Assembly: GCA_026936325.1 (NCBI GenBank)
Contig: JAPTHN010000012.1
Span: forward strand, 35,722,537-35,786,536
Length of the DNA: 64,000 nt
Direction: 5' to 3'
Origin: Platynereis dumerilii
Lineage: Eukaryota; Annelida; Polychaeta; Phyllodocida; Nereididae
Under the pieces are notes generated by a model. The model saw only the letters and a program-made list of their open reading frames with translations, was not told the origin of the DNA and made no database searches. The translations under genes were made by a program, and so were the position numbers. Each line of letters opens with the position of its first letter. The first letter of the stretch is position 1. Positions 43,290-55,679 of this stretch are shown here, piece by piece.

Positions 43290-46200
43290 ATGGATATTCC
43301 TTTTACGTCGGCACTTTCTGTAGTCCAACAGCCAGATAAAAAATCTGTTGATGATAATTTACTTGATAACACTCATTACGTCATCATAGATAACGGCCCT
43401 AATGCTATTTCTCAGCTTTCATACCCAGATTATGACGCTATGGACCCTGACACCCGTGCTCAAACTAGACTACGTAATTATCCATGGCTTCAACCTGATG
43501 ATCCTGCTCTACGCATGACAGAATTTGATATAGTTAATCAGCAATTGAAACTCGATAAGTGTGCACTTCAGCCTAAGGACGTCGATAAACTCCGTGAGAT
43601 TATTTTGTCACACACTCCAGCCTTTAGCTTATATGGTCAGATAGGAACCATCACTCGATATGTGTGTGATATTACCCAACAACTTATCACTGATTGTTCT
43701 TTTAAAGCACGCCCTTATATCACTTCCCAAGCTGATATCGCCTACGTGCGTAAGCAGGTAAAGAAGCTTTTGCAATTGGGAATTTTCAAGAAGGAACTCA
43801 CACAAGCTACCAGTGCACTATTTTTAGTCCGCAAATCACGCACGGACGAAAATCCCCGCTTGGTCGGAGATATGCGTTCTGTCAACAAGGCCTTTCAGCT
43901 CTTGCAGAGACCTTGTGCTAATATTGATTCCTTTAAGCAGCAAATGGGCAGTCGTCCTTTTCGTTTCGCTACGGCCATCGATTTAAAGCAGGCATTTTTT
44001 GCATGTCAAGTGACTCCTCAGTCTCGTCAGTACCTCGGCGTCGTTACATTCTATAATGCAGAGTCCATTACCTATACTAGATTACCAATGGGATATATCA
44101 ATTCGGGGGCACTATTTGCTGAAATAATGACTTTAATCACTGCAGAATTGCCACGAACCTATGCAGAATGTGTTTACAACTATTATGATGATTATTTGCT
44201 TCTTAGTGAATCCTTCGAGGAGCACCTCGCTCTCATTGATGCTGTTCTTGCCCTTTTTCATAAACATGGCCTGGTTCTCAACTTGGCTAAGTGTTCTTTT
44301 GCTTCTAATTCTACTTTCCAATTTCTTGGCTTTGATGTTGATTTACAGGGACCTAACGGACCTACTTTGCGTATTAGACAGTCTCGCATTGATGCTATTA
44401 TGAACTTGCAGGTTCCACAAACTAGAAAACAGATAAAATCATTCTTGGGCTCAATTCAATTCATTTCTTCGTTTATACCATCTTATCAAAAGACAGCTGA
44501 ACCTTTGACGCGCCTGTTGCGCAAAGCTAATGAATTCCTTTGGACTGATGAACAACAGGTCGCCTGGGATGCCATTAAGAAAATTCTTACATCCCCACCT
44601 ATTTTGTCATTTCCAAGACCAGAAGGTGAAATGATCCTGGTGTCTGATGCATCCAGGACAGCCTCAGGTGCAGCTCTTTATCAGTTACAATCTAATGGTC
44701 CAGATGATCCACCTCGGAGAGTTTTATTGGGTTATGCTAGTCGATTACATGGTCATATTGCTACCCATAACTATAGTATATCGGAATTAGAAATGCTCTC
44801 AATTTACTTTGCTGTCCAATCCTTCAAATTTTTTTTAGCTGGACGTGGTAGGTTTACGATTTTGACGGACCACGCTCCTATTGCTCAAATTCTTAAATCT
44901 TCCAGTCATTTTGTAACACCTCGCATAGCAAAATTCTATTGGAAATTACAAGATTATCCTTATCAAATTTATTATGTAAAACCAACCACCACTGAATTGA
45001 AATTAGTTGATATGTTATCTCGTCATCATAACACCCAATGGCCAGCAGATGCTGAACCCATTATCCCAATAGCAGTGTCTGACAAGGATAGGAGCATTAA
45101 TGACGAAGAGCAACCTTCTTATTATAATTTCTTGGATACCAATACTCATCCCCTTTTGACATCTCGTCCAACCTACTATGAGAACCTCTATGCCAATTTT
45201 TCTGGCTATTCTCTATTTTGTGTTACAACAAGAGCCCAAGCTAAGCAACATTCAGATAATAATAGCTCCCTCCCTACATCACAACCAATACAGGCTACGA
45301 AACCACTGTCACACCTTACCAGTGAATGTACCCAATTACAAGATTATACTACTGGACCAGTCTTACCTATTACTGAGCTGAAATACAAGACCATCGATAG
45401 TGATCAGCCTACTATCTTGACAAAAATGCCTCACCAAGCTGACTTAGAACCAGCTATTCGTAAATACATCACAGATGCATTCCATTATATCAAGATCCCT
45501 CATGATAGAGTCCAGCTTATAAATGCTCAAAAGCAGGATTTGTATTTGGGACCGGTCTATAACTTCATAGCATATAGTACGTTACCAACTAATAAGCAAG
45601 TGGCAAATCAGGCAGTTGTATTATCTAATCATTTTGCTTTAATCGATTCACTTTTATTCTATGTTCAATCTAGTCCTAAAAGACATGACGTCATTCTTAA
45701 ATTGGCTATTCCTAACATTTATATTTTCGACATCATTGAATTTTTTCACTTAAATTTGGGTGCTCATGTAAAATCTAATAAATTGTATGATGTCATCACC
45801 TCAAACTTTCATATTAAGAATTTGATGAAATACATTTTGGATTATGCTAGGACATGTTTGATTTGCCAACGCTCGTCGCAGGTTATTGAAACAAATAAGC
45901 AGAGGGAATTCGTTCCTAGGCTGCTTACTGATTGTACTCCCTTTGTGCATATACATTTTGATATCAAAACCTTTCCCCATGCTACAGCTCAAATTATTCA
46001 TTGTCTCATTTTACAAGATATTTTCTCCCGTTATGTCGTGGCGATTCCGTTACGCAGTAGAAAGGCTGATGAGATAGCCAAGAAATTTATTGAGCATTTT
46101 TGTTTGCCATACATCATACCTCATAGGGTAACTTGTGATAAGGAAGCTTCTTTCGTTGGTAAAATTATGACAGCAGTGTTTAAGTCGTTGAATGTTCAGG

Positions 46201-47333
46201 TACATCTTGTCCCAACAATGATACATTCAAGCAATATGGCTGAGAGGGCTATTCAATCTGTTTCGAACTTATTATTAACTATGATAGAGTATAAGTATTC
46301 TCAATGGCCATCCCTTATTCCATATGCTTGTAAAACCTATAATTCGTTGCCTCACGCAGTTACCAAATATTCTCCTAATTTCCTTGTCTTCCTTAGAGAA
46401 GACCGCAATCTTGTCGACATTAATCCTGAAGCTCTTTCTGTGGTTGCTACTTCTTATGATCATTACGTGTCATCAATTAGAGAAAAATTGCGATTTGTTA
46501 GACAACAGGCTGTGATTTCTCATAATAAAATTAAGATTAGACAGACTCAACAACATGCTAAGCGTATGCCAAAATTACATTCTTTCAAAGAAGGAGACCT
46601 TGTCTTGTTACTGGCACCTAAATACACCGGGGTGCAGTATTCCACCAAATTAAGCATTAAGCTTATTGGGCCATTGTATATTGCATCTGAGCCACTTTTA
46701 AATCAATTTTTGCTTAAAACAATTGACGACCGCACTTTACCAGGTCTATTTCATATAGGTAGATTGAAACATTGTATGGTTCGTTCCAAAAATGGTTCGC
46801 CAATTTATAACCAGCAACAATTACGCATTCAAATTCTATCTGAAAATCTTAAAATTGATGATGTAGCTGCAGCCACTATGCAATTACACAGTGAGGAACC
46901 TCAAGGGCCTCCATTACCAGTTTCTACCCCTGCCCCACAGGTCAAGCCCGGGCCCTCGTCCCATTCATTGCTTGAACCCAATGACCTTTCACATACTTTG
47001 CACCAAGTACCCCAGCCTTCTTATAACATGTCTATTCCTAATCCTGACGCTCTTCTTTTATATTTTAAATCTCGGCAAGATGATACTCAACCAGGCCCTG
47101 GGTCTGCACTTCATGAATGGCCCTGTACTCTCGATGATGACAGTGCAGTCACCTCAACAATAACATCAGCCAGTTGGCGTGACGGTCATCTGCAAATATA
47201 TATCAACTATCCATCTCAGATATCATGTGTATCTGCTTGGCATTTTGTATTTCAGGAGTATGGTCTGTCTCCATTGTTTGACTGCATTTCGAACCTGCGA
47301 CCTACAGGCCGACCTTTCTTTCCTATGACTTAA
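43290..47333 (+). CDS. pol: pol: RT, RNase H and integrase of the giant LTR element (fossil)
   Basis: 1347 residues from an ATG. The reverse transcriptase lies at about 130-390 with LVGDMRSVNKA, AIDLKQAFF and the catalytic YYDD at 298-301. The tether FLGSIQFISSFIPSYQK and an RNase H with LVSDASRTASGAALYQL near 450 follow. The integrase zinc-binding H-H-C-C module is at about 815-860 (ends CLIC), followed by the core FDIKT ... TCDKEASF ... NMAERAIQ, where exactly 35 residues separate the second Asp and the Glu. A GPLYI segment near 1127 fits the GPY/F module of Ty3/Gypsy integrases. The last ~170 residues are Pro-rich and unassigned. All catalytic residues are visible. Confidence 0.92.
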   Translation: MDIPFTSALSVVQQPDKKSVDDNLLDNTHYVIIDNGPNAISQLSYPDYDAMDPDTRAQTRLRNYPWLQPDDPALRMTEFDIVNQQLKLDKCALQPKDVDKLREIILSHTPAFSLYGQIGTITRYVCDITQQLITDCSFKARPYITSQADIAYVRKQVKKLLQLGIFKKELTQATSALFLVRKSRTDENPRLVGDMRSVNKAFQLLQRPCANIDSFKQQMGSRPFRFATAIDLKQAFFACQVTPQSRQYLGVVTFYNAESITYTRLPMGYINSGALFAEIMTLITAELPRTYAECVYNYYDDYLLLSESFEEHLALIDAVLALFHKHGLVLNLAKCSFASNSTFQFLGFDVDLQGPNGPTLRIRQSRIDAIMNLQVPQTRKQIKSFLGSIQFISSFIPSYQKTAEPLTRLLRKANEFLWTDEQQVAWDAIKKILTSPPILSFPRPEGEMILVSDASRTASGAALYQLQSNGPDDPPRRVLLGYASRLHGHIATHNYSISELEMLSIYFAVQSFKFFLAGRGRFTILTDHAPIAQILKSSSHFVTPRIAKFYWKLQDYPYQIYYVKPTTTELKLVDMLSRHHNTQWPADAEPIIPIAVSDKDRSINDEEQPSYYNFLDTNTHPLLTSRPTYYENLYANFSGYSLFCVTTRAQAKQHSDNNSSLPTSQPIQATKPLSHLTSECTQLQDYTTGPVLPITELKYKTIDSDQPTILTKMPHQADLEPAIRKYITDAFHYIKIPHDRVQLINAQKQDLYLGPVYNFIAYSTLPTNKQVANQAVVLSNHFALIDSLLFYVQSSPKRHDVILKLAIPNIYIFDIIEFFHLNLGAHVKSNKLYDVITSNFHIKNLMKYILDYARTCLICQRSSQVIETNKQREFVPRLLTDCTPFVHIHFDIKTFPHATAQIIHCLILQDIFSRYVVAIPLRSRKADEIAKKFIEHFCLPYIIPHRVTCDKEASFVGKIMTAVFKSLNVQVHLVPTMIHSSNMAERAIQSVSNLLLTMIEYKYSQWPSLIPYACKTYNSLPHAVTKYSPNFLVFLREDRNLVDINPEALSVVATSYDHYVSSIREKLRFVRQQAVISHNKIKIRQTQQHAKRMPKLHSFKEGDLVLLLAPKYTGVQYSTKLSIKLIGPLYIASEPLLNQFLLKTIDDRTLPGLFHIGRLKHCMVRSKNGSPIYNQQQLRIQILSENLKIDDVAAATMQLHSEEPQGPPLPVSTPAPQVKPGPSSHSLLEPNDLSHTLHQVPQPSYNMSIPNPDALLLYFKSRQDDTQPGPGSALHEWPCTLDDDSAVTSTITSASWRDGHLQIYINYPSQISCVSAWHFVFQEYGLSPLFDCISNLRPTGRPFFPMT

Positions 47334-49924
47334 GTTATTACACCTTTATTTGTCTCAATACTATATATACCCTATTGTCATGCCACTCATATTCTTGGCT
47401 TATGAAGGCATGGGACCTTACTCCTCTTTGATCCAACCTGTTCCTAACCTGTTGTGCAATTGTGACCATAACATCCATTTGTGATTGTCATTTATGATTT
47501 AAATAAACAATTACAGTCGTGGCTACAATTCCACAACAATCCAATTAATAGTTTCAGTGAATAATCCGGAAGCCAATCTCACCTGATGCCTACCCTATTG
47601 ACCAATTACTATTTTAAAAAAAAAAAGCAATCAGTGTATTAATATTTTCACCCTTCACTTTCACCTAATCTCTGTGGGCAGATGTGATTTTCTGCAGAGC
47701 CTTTGTGCTAGTAATTTTACTGATAGTCATGATTGCAGAACATTACGTGATAACCTCTGAGAATTGAGCCTTATTTTCAATATAACATTTATCCTATTAT
47801 ATCAAAGCTCATAATTATATCAAAGTCCAGAATTTTGAAAACGATAGCGATCTCTCTTTCTTCCTATAAGCCATACACATACCTAGAACTACTTTATAAC
47901 CTTTTAGCAAAAGAATTTGCAGACTTTTCAGAACCTGTTTATCATAAATAAAAGCATGTCCCCAGGGAGCACTCTAAAACGTTTCCACTGCTCTCTTTTA
48001 CCACCCTTCTTCCACTTTATGTTTCTCTTTTCACAGGAATGGCACACCTTCAATAGTTTATTCACCCCTCCTTCTAAAGTTGCTATTTTTACTTTCTGTT
48101 TATTGGATTTAGTAAGCTGAAACTCTCTCCTAGCCACCCCTACTTGAAAAACGCCTTCCCCACCTTTCTCATGTTTACTTAACCCAAACCGATTTCGGTT
48201 TCGTTTGTCTATTTGCCAGACGACACTTCATGTCCTGCATTTTACCCACTCCATGTGTTTACCCAACACGAAACATCATTTCTCCCAGAACACATATCTG
48301 TTTCAGACACACACTTTATAGTGTCTCACCAGTCACCTTGGCGGTCTGTGAATGACACACCAGTCAGGTTACTCAATCAAGACTCCTTGGATAGTCGGTG
48401 TAATTGCACAATTAAAACTGACTCAGAGTATTGCATGGATGCAATAGTTCCACTCTTATTGTACATGCATGTCAACAAGAACATATATATATATGTATGA
48501 ATGATGATTCCAGTAAAGTTCTTAATCAGCATTTCTGCATGTTTCAACATGCTGTTACACATAGTCTAATGAACGTCCAGCATTTCTTCCATAACTCTTT
48601 ATCTATGACTTATGTCACTGTCCCCCAGGCTTTCATTTCAGATATGCCTTTGCAATAATACCTAAGTAATGCCAAGCGGTCTGATGCAATCTCAACTTTG
48701 CCTAATGAACAGGTGCTTGCATCACTTTCCTGGTTTGTTCGCAACTGATCTTTCCTTATGGCGTGCCCATATCCTCGACTGACGATGACCAGCATATTGC
48801 AAATATAGCTGTGCCTCAGTCGTCACTATCAAGAGTGATAATTAATGATAACTTCTGAACAGCGCCGTGGAAACAAATGAGTCATTTGCACACAAAAATG
48901 GTCTCCTACCCACGCATGTGAATCGATGATAAATTTATCCGAACACAATGTCGTCTCCTCGCATTGGGCTATCCTTTCTTGTTTTCTCAAGGCTTATACA
49001 ATGCACTGGTCCTTCTTCCTTGTCTCAGCTTTTGAGTACATAATGCATTGTCATCGTCTGGGCTTCCTCCAGCAATGCATGGTCTGGTCATCATCCAAAC
49101 ATTTCTTGTGCAATATTAACAAGACAACAACTTCCAGAGGGATACTATATGATATCCGTCATCCTATTCTGTGACCATAGTGTCCAGTTAATTGCAGATA
49201 AAGTAAAATATCCTCTTCATAAAGCTTCACTATAGCATTCTTCCATAGTCCTCTATTCAGGGATCTCTGACAATGATTCCCTTTTGGACCTGCCAAGCAG
49301 GGCGGCAGTCATCCTACAGTAGCTTCATTTTGTCTTCTGCCAATTAGATAATAGTAGTGAGACTGGAACCGACTTTGTCCAAGCAGTGCTTGAAGTGCTT
49401 GGTGAATCCTTTGGAAATCACACCGTTTCTTCCTTTTGCGGTATTGTCCTTGTCCTGATTGGAATACAGATTCACTATCCTCTTGATCTGAATGCTTCCC
49501 CCCTTTCGTAATAAAACAGGTAAGGAGCTCTCAACCAATAAATTTAGCAAATTGTTCGTGACGAAAAGCACTCGATATAGAGAAATATAAATCGACAAAA
49601 AGAAAATGATAACAGAGCTGTAAAATCACAGTGTTAACTTGGCCTTATCAGTTCTACTCTGGGATGTATGGATGGGACAACGTGCTTCTATTCCTCCACG
49701 TAAACCTTTATCCTGACCAATCACAAATTTTCTTTCGTGCTGACCATTCACAAATGTTCATGGTTACCAGCATACAAGAACATATTCAGGTATTCTTTCC
49801 TCTTCATTACAATGCTGACCATCGTGTTACCAATGTACATGAAGTACATCTTATGCCCTACCATTAAATAATTTCCTTATATTCTAATTCCGTTTACAAG
49901 CCATTCTTGATATGAAGTTCATTG

Positions 49925-50036
49925 CAGCGTCCCTGCGATTCGAACCCGCGACCTCGCATATACTCTTTCTTCCTTCAAAATAAAAATCTTAGCATTAGTG
50001 TCCGGACGCGCTACCAATGTCGCTACCGCGTCTGCT
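49925..50036 (-). tRNA. tRNA-like sequence, degenerate
   Basis: On the minus strand: A box GGTAGCGACATTGGTAGCGC, B box GGGTTCGAATC, with about 45 bases between the anticodon-loop position and the T arm. The T and acceptor stems pair poorly, so it is probably a tRNA-derived relic or SINE head rather than a working tRNA; an intron-containing or long-variable-arm tRNA is less likely. Confidence 0.4.
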
Positions 50037-50377
50037 GACTTGCAGTTCTTATAATTGGATCAAAATTTACTTTACTTCTGATTTCATCTTCAGCGTTGTC
50101 ATATGCCGACAAACGCACGACGCTTATTACATCTTCTTAGCTCTTTTAATATCACATCGTCCAACCTGTCAGCATTAATTTCCCTTTCTTTTAATATAAA
50201 ACGGTAATTACCTCGTTACAGCACTTTAATTTTGGCCACATGCATGAATCATTACTTGCTATCTTCAGTGTCTATTTTTAGAACACTTTTTCAGTCTGAA
50301 ATGAAAACGAGGCTCTCCGCCAGCTCAGCAGCATATATCGGTCAGTAGAAGTGTTAAAAATATGCTGTTGGCCGGTT

Positions 50378-50475
50378 CGGCCTTGGTCTAGGGGTAGCGT
50401 CTTCACGTGTTAATTGTGGCTAGCTCTCTCGCAAGAAGAAGTTGAAGTTCGTCGCTTCGAATCCCGTCGGGGACA
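50378..50475 (+). tRNA. tRNA-like sequence, degenerate
   Basis: GGCCTTGGTCTAGGGGTAGC supplies an A box, and GCTTCGAATCCCG a B box, with the same long spacing as the 49925 copy but in the opposite orientation. Stem pairing is imperfect. Likely a tRNA-derived relic. Confidence 0.38.
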
Positions 50476-52471
50476 CGTCCCTACTAGCCATGTCTTGAGG
50501 CACGGAAAGAAATCCGTTCCACATACTTGGTCAGGTTCAGGACATCCAGTTTCCAGAGCTCTCCTGGCATACCAGACAATAAATTGCATTCACATTAACA
50601 CAAGCAATGGCTCAGCGAGTTACGCTTGAAGATGAAACACCTCCTATCCTCCAAAGTCCGAACCAGGCTTTTGTATTTGTTGCCTTGTCTTATTTATTTC
50701 TGTGAGAATGTGACAGAAGTTTTCTTCTTTCATTTTCCTCACTTTCTTTCATACAACAGGGATATTTGCATTAAGCTTCTTTTTATAATAAAAAGTAGCG
50801 CAGTTCGATAAAAGAAGAGATTCACTTATGAATAATAAAGATACACGGAAATCGACAGAAAATGCCACCTGGCTATGAGTTGTCACTTTGGCAATTATGC
50901 CCAGTTGCATATGGTATATCCACGTGCATGCCTTCAATAGTTCATTTAGAGTTTTGGTTTTCCTAGACATGTCAGTAAATTGGCAAACACAAGACTCAAT
51001 TTAATTTTCCTTTCATTACTTCGATGTGATCCTAGGTAATTCAAGTACCATTGGACCATAATCCTATGACATCAGTGTCTTATTTTGGTACTCTGGTACC
51101 TACTCTCTTTCGCACAATATTGACCTTGGGTCAATTAACATATCTATAGACAAACTTATATAGATAAATAAATAGATAAATATATATAGAAACAGATTGG
51201 ACTGACAGCTGTGTAAGTCGAATTTGTTTAATTGGGATCTTTTATGTCAAGCTGTGTATGTTGCATAACTGTGGTCAGTCAAAGCATTCATATGTCAGTA
51301 AAATCATACATATGTTGATTACTCTTGTCAACTACCACCTGAAGGGATCACCTGCTCGTGGTCTACTTCACCAGCTCACTGAAAAGTATCATCAGCAAGT
51401 GTCATAGTGACAGCGTCTTCCTTCAATAGTCCTGACCTTTATATTTTGTCCACAGAAAACTTAAAGGGTCGTCCGCACGTGGCATATTGGCCGTGCCAAA
51501 ATGCTTAGTCTCTCGATTTCATGTTTACATGTATTCCATAATAATCTTTTATGCAAAATACATTTTCTTTCATTTTGCTAGTAGCCATATAAGAGCACAA
51601 TTCTAGCTAGGTTTCTTTTCTCCAAGCTTTTCCCTTGAGACGTATATAGCTCTCAAAGAATGTCTCCTATCATAGGATCATCTCCTTACTTTAGGACACG
51701 TTTCCCTCGAAAAGACTTCCGCCAAAAGGTATCGGAGAGTGTCGTCACTGGCACTGTCTTAGCCTGCTAAACATGCTAACTTCGATTGTAGCTCAGCATC
51801 CTGTGTATCTTTTCGACGTTTTTCGTTGCAGTGTTCTGTTTCGTCGGCATCCTGACTCACAATTCATCTCAAATAAATAACAGATATTTAATTCAATCTC
51901 CCAAATCATTACATCAGCTTCCTGCAGCTTATCAGTCTTCTTCCAACTGATAGTTAATTTAATAAATAACTTCACGGATGGACTTTTGTTGATGTCGTAT
52001 TCCTCCTGCACATATTCATGCCACATGTATCTATGTGATAATTTCATAAATAATTTCATGGATGGAGTTAGTCTGTTACCAATAACTTATCATTTTCCTC
52101 TGTCATACCGAACTTGTCGTTGCCTTTAAGATCTCATATGGCTTAATGAGACATATGAATTCATGACATATGAATTCATCGCTCGGACCGACCCGCCAGG
52201 AACAGGCAGTGACAGTCAGATACATGCCACACAAAACAACGTTCCAACGCCATTCAAGCAGTTTTATTCTAATTACATAATCCCAACACATGTGTAATCT
52301 CTCAATCTAAATTATGCAGACCCTTCTTCACACCAGCTGTGATTCTTCGCCAATACACCCACCCCCCCTCCTTCGATACTCTACCCCTTGTTTATGGCCA
52401 CTCCATCATTTTGTATTTGTCTTCCGTTGACTCCACTACTGATTTCTTAGTGTATCTGGAACCAAGGAACA

Positions 52472-53062
52472 ATGCATCGAAGGAGAATGTCCTATCCACC
52501 TTCTCACCGCAACCTGGAATGGCTTACATCAATTGGTGTAGAAGTTGCTCAGCTTCAACAGGTTGCTCAGCTTCAGCGACCTAAGCAGACGGTTTCTGTA
52601 GCAACTCAGACCGAGGCTACATGTATCTTCCACTCGCCTCCAACCCTGGATATTGATGCTTTTAACTCTGCAGCCAATTACGTGGCTTGCACATATGCTC
52701 AGCAGAAACCTCTCGTGAATGGCTGGGATTCTGATTGTCCTAGTCCCACCTCTACAGCCGATTCATCATGGTCATCGGACGAGGACCTCCCAGGCTATCA
52801 AATGACAGCTGAGGCAGCTGCTCAACCTACACATTTCTTGCCGCCATTACGTCCTAGACCTTTTCGCCATCGCCATTTCTTTGACGATGAACAAGAAGTA
52901 CATATGGTCACATCACTCCCGATTTATACATCAACTCCAGTATCGTCCCCTCCACTATTGATGCTTTCTCAGCGACTCCATCAAATACAGGAACTACCTG
53001 AAGATTTTCAAGACGCAGAGGAACAGCAAACCAAATTGAAGTCGATTTTGAAACAACAGTGA
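52472..53062 (+). CDS. orphan 196-aa acidic ORF of the giant element
   Basis: Open from an ATG between pol and the envelope region. I do not recognise it. The N-terminus is basic (MHRRRMSYPPSHR), a short Gln/Val-rich helix-like part follows, then an acidic serine cluster (STADSSWSSDEDLPGY), a Pro/Arg/His patch and a charged C-terminal helix ending KLKSILKQQ. The stretch VSVATQTEA contains the TQT core bound by dynein light chain LC8. No signal peptide, membrane segment or cysteine pattern. Its position suggests an accessory gene, perhaps expressed from a spliced RNA. It could also be chance, though codon-like composition and an ATG favour coding. Confidence 0.45.
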   Translation: MHRRRMSYPPSHRNLEWLTSIGVEVAQLQQVAQLQRPKQTVSVATQTEATCIFHSPPTLDIDAFNSAANYVACTYAQQKPLVNGWDSDCPSPTSTADSSWSSDEDLPGYQMTAEAAAQPTHFLPPLRPRPFRHRHFFDDEQEVHMVTSLPIYTSTPVSSPPLLMLSQRLHQIQELPEDFQDAEEQQTKLKSILKQQ

Positions 53063-55679
53063 CCAGGTTTCTTTTCAATCTTATGAACTAGTGGACCCAT
53101 TAAGATCCATTTACTTCTTTAATATACACTTCATTAGAACAAAGAACAGTAAAACCCATTGAGAGCATGTTTCTCTTATTGACTCCGAATATCACGAACA
53201 GTTCTTGACTAAATGTAGTCACAACATCTACTGCATTTTCCTTCGATATATACGTGACATTGCTGACTTACATACCTATTCATTAAATTTATAAACCATT
53301 AACAATTATAATGCTTCGTCTATTCTTTATAATCACATATTCTTAAAATATTTGCATTCGTACACCTTAACAAGCCTCAAACCTCAACAAGAGTTCTCGA
53401 TCCGCACATTTAAACAATGTGCGATGATACCTTGCATTTGTTGCATCGCCAACTTGTTGCTTACATGCCACCAGAAGGGTGTAGTCCCTTCACTTCGTTC
53501 CCAGACCAATACGGTTGACCACCGTTAAGTCTTTTCTGTAGCTCACACGCATTCAGCCGGATTGTTCATCTACTTTGAGCTCACCAACCACGCTCTCAAA
53601 GCTTGCCATTCTTCGTTGAGAATTGTTCTCCACTTCTTATCAGTGTTTCCTCGTGACCAATAGATAATATTTCCCTATGTTTGGCCACTGTCTTCTCGCA
53701 GAATTGGCTACGTATTTTCTTGTCCTTGCTTTTGGTTTCTTTAACTACCTGACAGCAATTCTTTGGATTTGTTTACCTTCTTGATACAGTACTTTATTGG
53801 CTTATCATTTTATCCTCAGCAAACACCATTATTTGGTACGCATATTTCAGAGAGAAAGTATCTCCACAAAGATCCATCATGATCTTTCCTTAGTAAATCT
53901 AATTGTCTTTAAGCATTCAATCGTTTTTTATAATATTTCATGACTACTTCTAGTTGTTTCTTAATCACTTTTCATTTACGCAGCTATTTTTATAATGATA
54001 CTATTTTATGAAGGGTTTATTTCATGGTGACATTATTTTTCCTTTGGATAACGTGATTCTGACACTGGGTAACACTTGTTGCGTTGATTTTTGTTAAATT
54101 TACTGCGTTCGTATCACTAGCATTTTGTACATATTCCATTTTGCATTTTGTAGATATTCCATTTTACCTGCATATTACTGACTGGTTTCTCTTTTTGCAT
54201 TTCTGCTTATGTCGTGAATGTCGTTAATTGCAGATATTGGCCGTCAAATATCTTGCCACTTGAGAAGTTTTATATACATTTATTGATATAGTATTTTCTT
54301 ACGACTTCTCCACCACTTTGCTGTTATGCCGTGTAGGTACTGCTTCGATTGAGCATTCTTGTACTGCTCTGGTCGAGTATTACCTTGAGCATTTTTCTTA
54401 TAATCATTGTGCAGCATATTATTTGAGTACGTATCTCAATATGTTGCAAGTTCTCTGCCTATCTGGGAGCCCGATCATGATTTGGGGATATCTTGTGCTA
54501 TTTCATTTGGTCCGGCTCATGCCGTTGTAGTTACTTCAATTTGTCCGGCACAATGCCGTGTGTTTCAATTTAGCACAACTTTTCATGCGATTCTGAGGAC
54601 CTTGCTCACCCTGTGATTATAGCATCGCTTCGCATTCTGGGGAAAGAGAATTTTTTTTTTTTTTAAATGACCAACTTACTCTACACAAATTCTAGCTAGC
54701 TAGCTAACTCCTTTTCCATAGTTCATTACATGGTATGGCATCACAAAAAGCCCGGCAGGGGGCGCTTTCCGTGTTGCCATGGCTTCACCGACATTGCCGT
54801 GGGAAGCAGTTTCTTGTTGCCTTGGTAGCATCCTTGCACCTTATATGGCACGTTCCCTGCTGCAAAATTTTCGGCTCAGCCCACAGGGCCCAGCTCTTGC
54901 GGAGCCAGTAAAACCTTAGCTTACCTGCTCTAATCTTTACACCTGTAGAGAGGCGGCAGTCCTACATACATCTTGCAACATTATGTAAGTACATTTTTCA
55001 AAGAGTCATTTACCGGTCATTTAGGACCACCAATCTGCATATGCGTTTACTAACTAGTAAACTGGGAATTTATTAGGCATCGAGTCTTTTATTTGTTCAC
55101 GTGTGAATATGTGTTCAATGTTGTTTTGAGTTGAAGAAGTTCAGAATTACGATACTCCCAATTTTCCTTACACGCGTGTAATTTGTGGGAAAGTGCTTCA
55201 CTAACTTACATTCTTTGACGGTTACCATTATGTTTTCAGGTCTGGTCGATCCTATCGATTTCAGTGATTATTCATGATTTTAGAGTACATTTCTTGCATT
55301 TTGTGTTGACATACACGGCATTCTTTCATATGATAGGAAAAGTGGTTGGAAAACTCGTGTTGCCTAAATGTTATGAATACTTATTTCCATTGATAATTAT
55401 TTGCGTACTGATAATTATATTCCTTTTGCATAGGGTATGTCGACCTGATTGATGAATTTTGCGCACTATATATGCTAATCATTGCCAATATGTAACTTTG
55501 CTTATGAACTTTTTCTACCTCTTATTTTTGTTTATGTGCATGTCTACGTTTCCCTAATCATGTCTTTCTCACCACCTTATTGGTTGATAGTTATAGTATT
55601 ACCTGATTTTAACTAATGATGCTAAAACCTTTTAGCCATTTATATACTTTGCTACCTCACTTTCTTTATAAACATTACA
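53063..55679 (+). other. non-coding stretch before the envelope region
   Basis: About 2.6 kb with no convincing frame. A TATGTTTTCAG splice-acceptor-like site lies near 55240, about 440 bases before the secreted LRR ORF, and could pair with the donor-like site near 37110 to make a subgenomic RNA, as env-bearing retroelements do. Confidence 0.5.

Larger units (their letters stand above)
47334..52471 (+). other. long non-coding stretch inside the giant element
   Basis: About 5.1 kb after pol with no domain-bearing frame. It contains two tRNA-like sequences (49925-50036 on -, 50378-50475 on +) and AT-rich DNA. Errantivirus-type elements normally have env close behind pol, so this gap is unusual. 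Confidence 0.6.

Noticed and set aside
43290-47333. Assignment of pol to BEL/Pao or Copia
   Set aside because: Integrase follows RNase H, the tether and RNase H motifs match Ty3/Gypsy, and the integrase ends in a GPY/F-like module.
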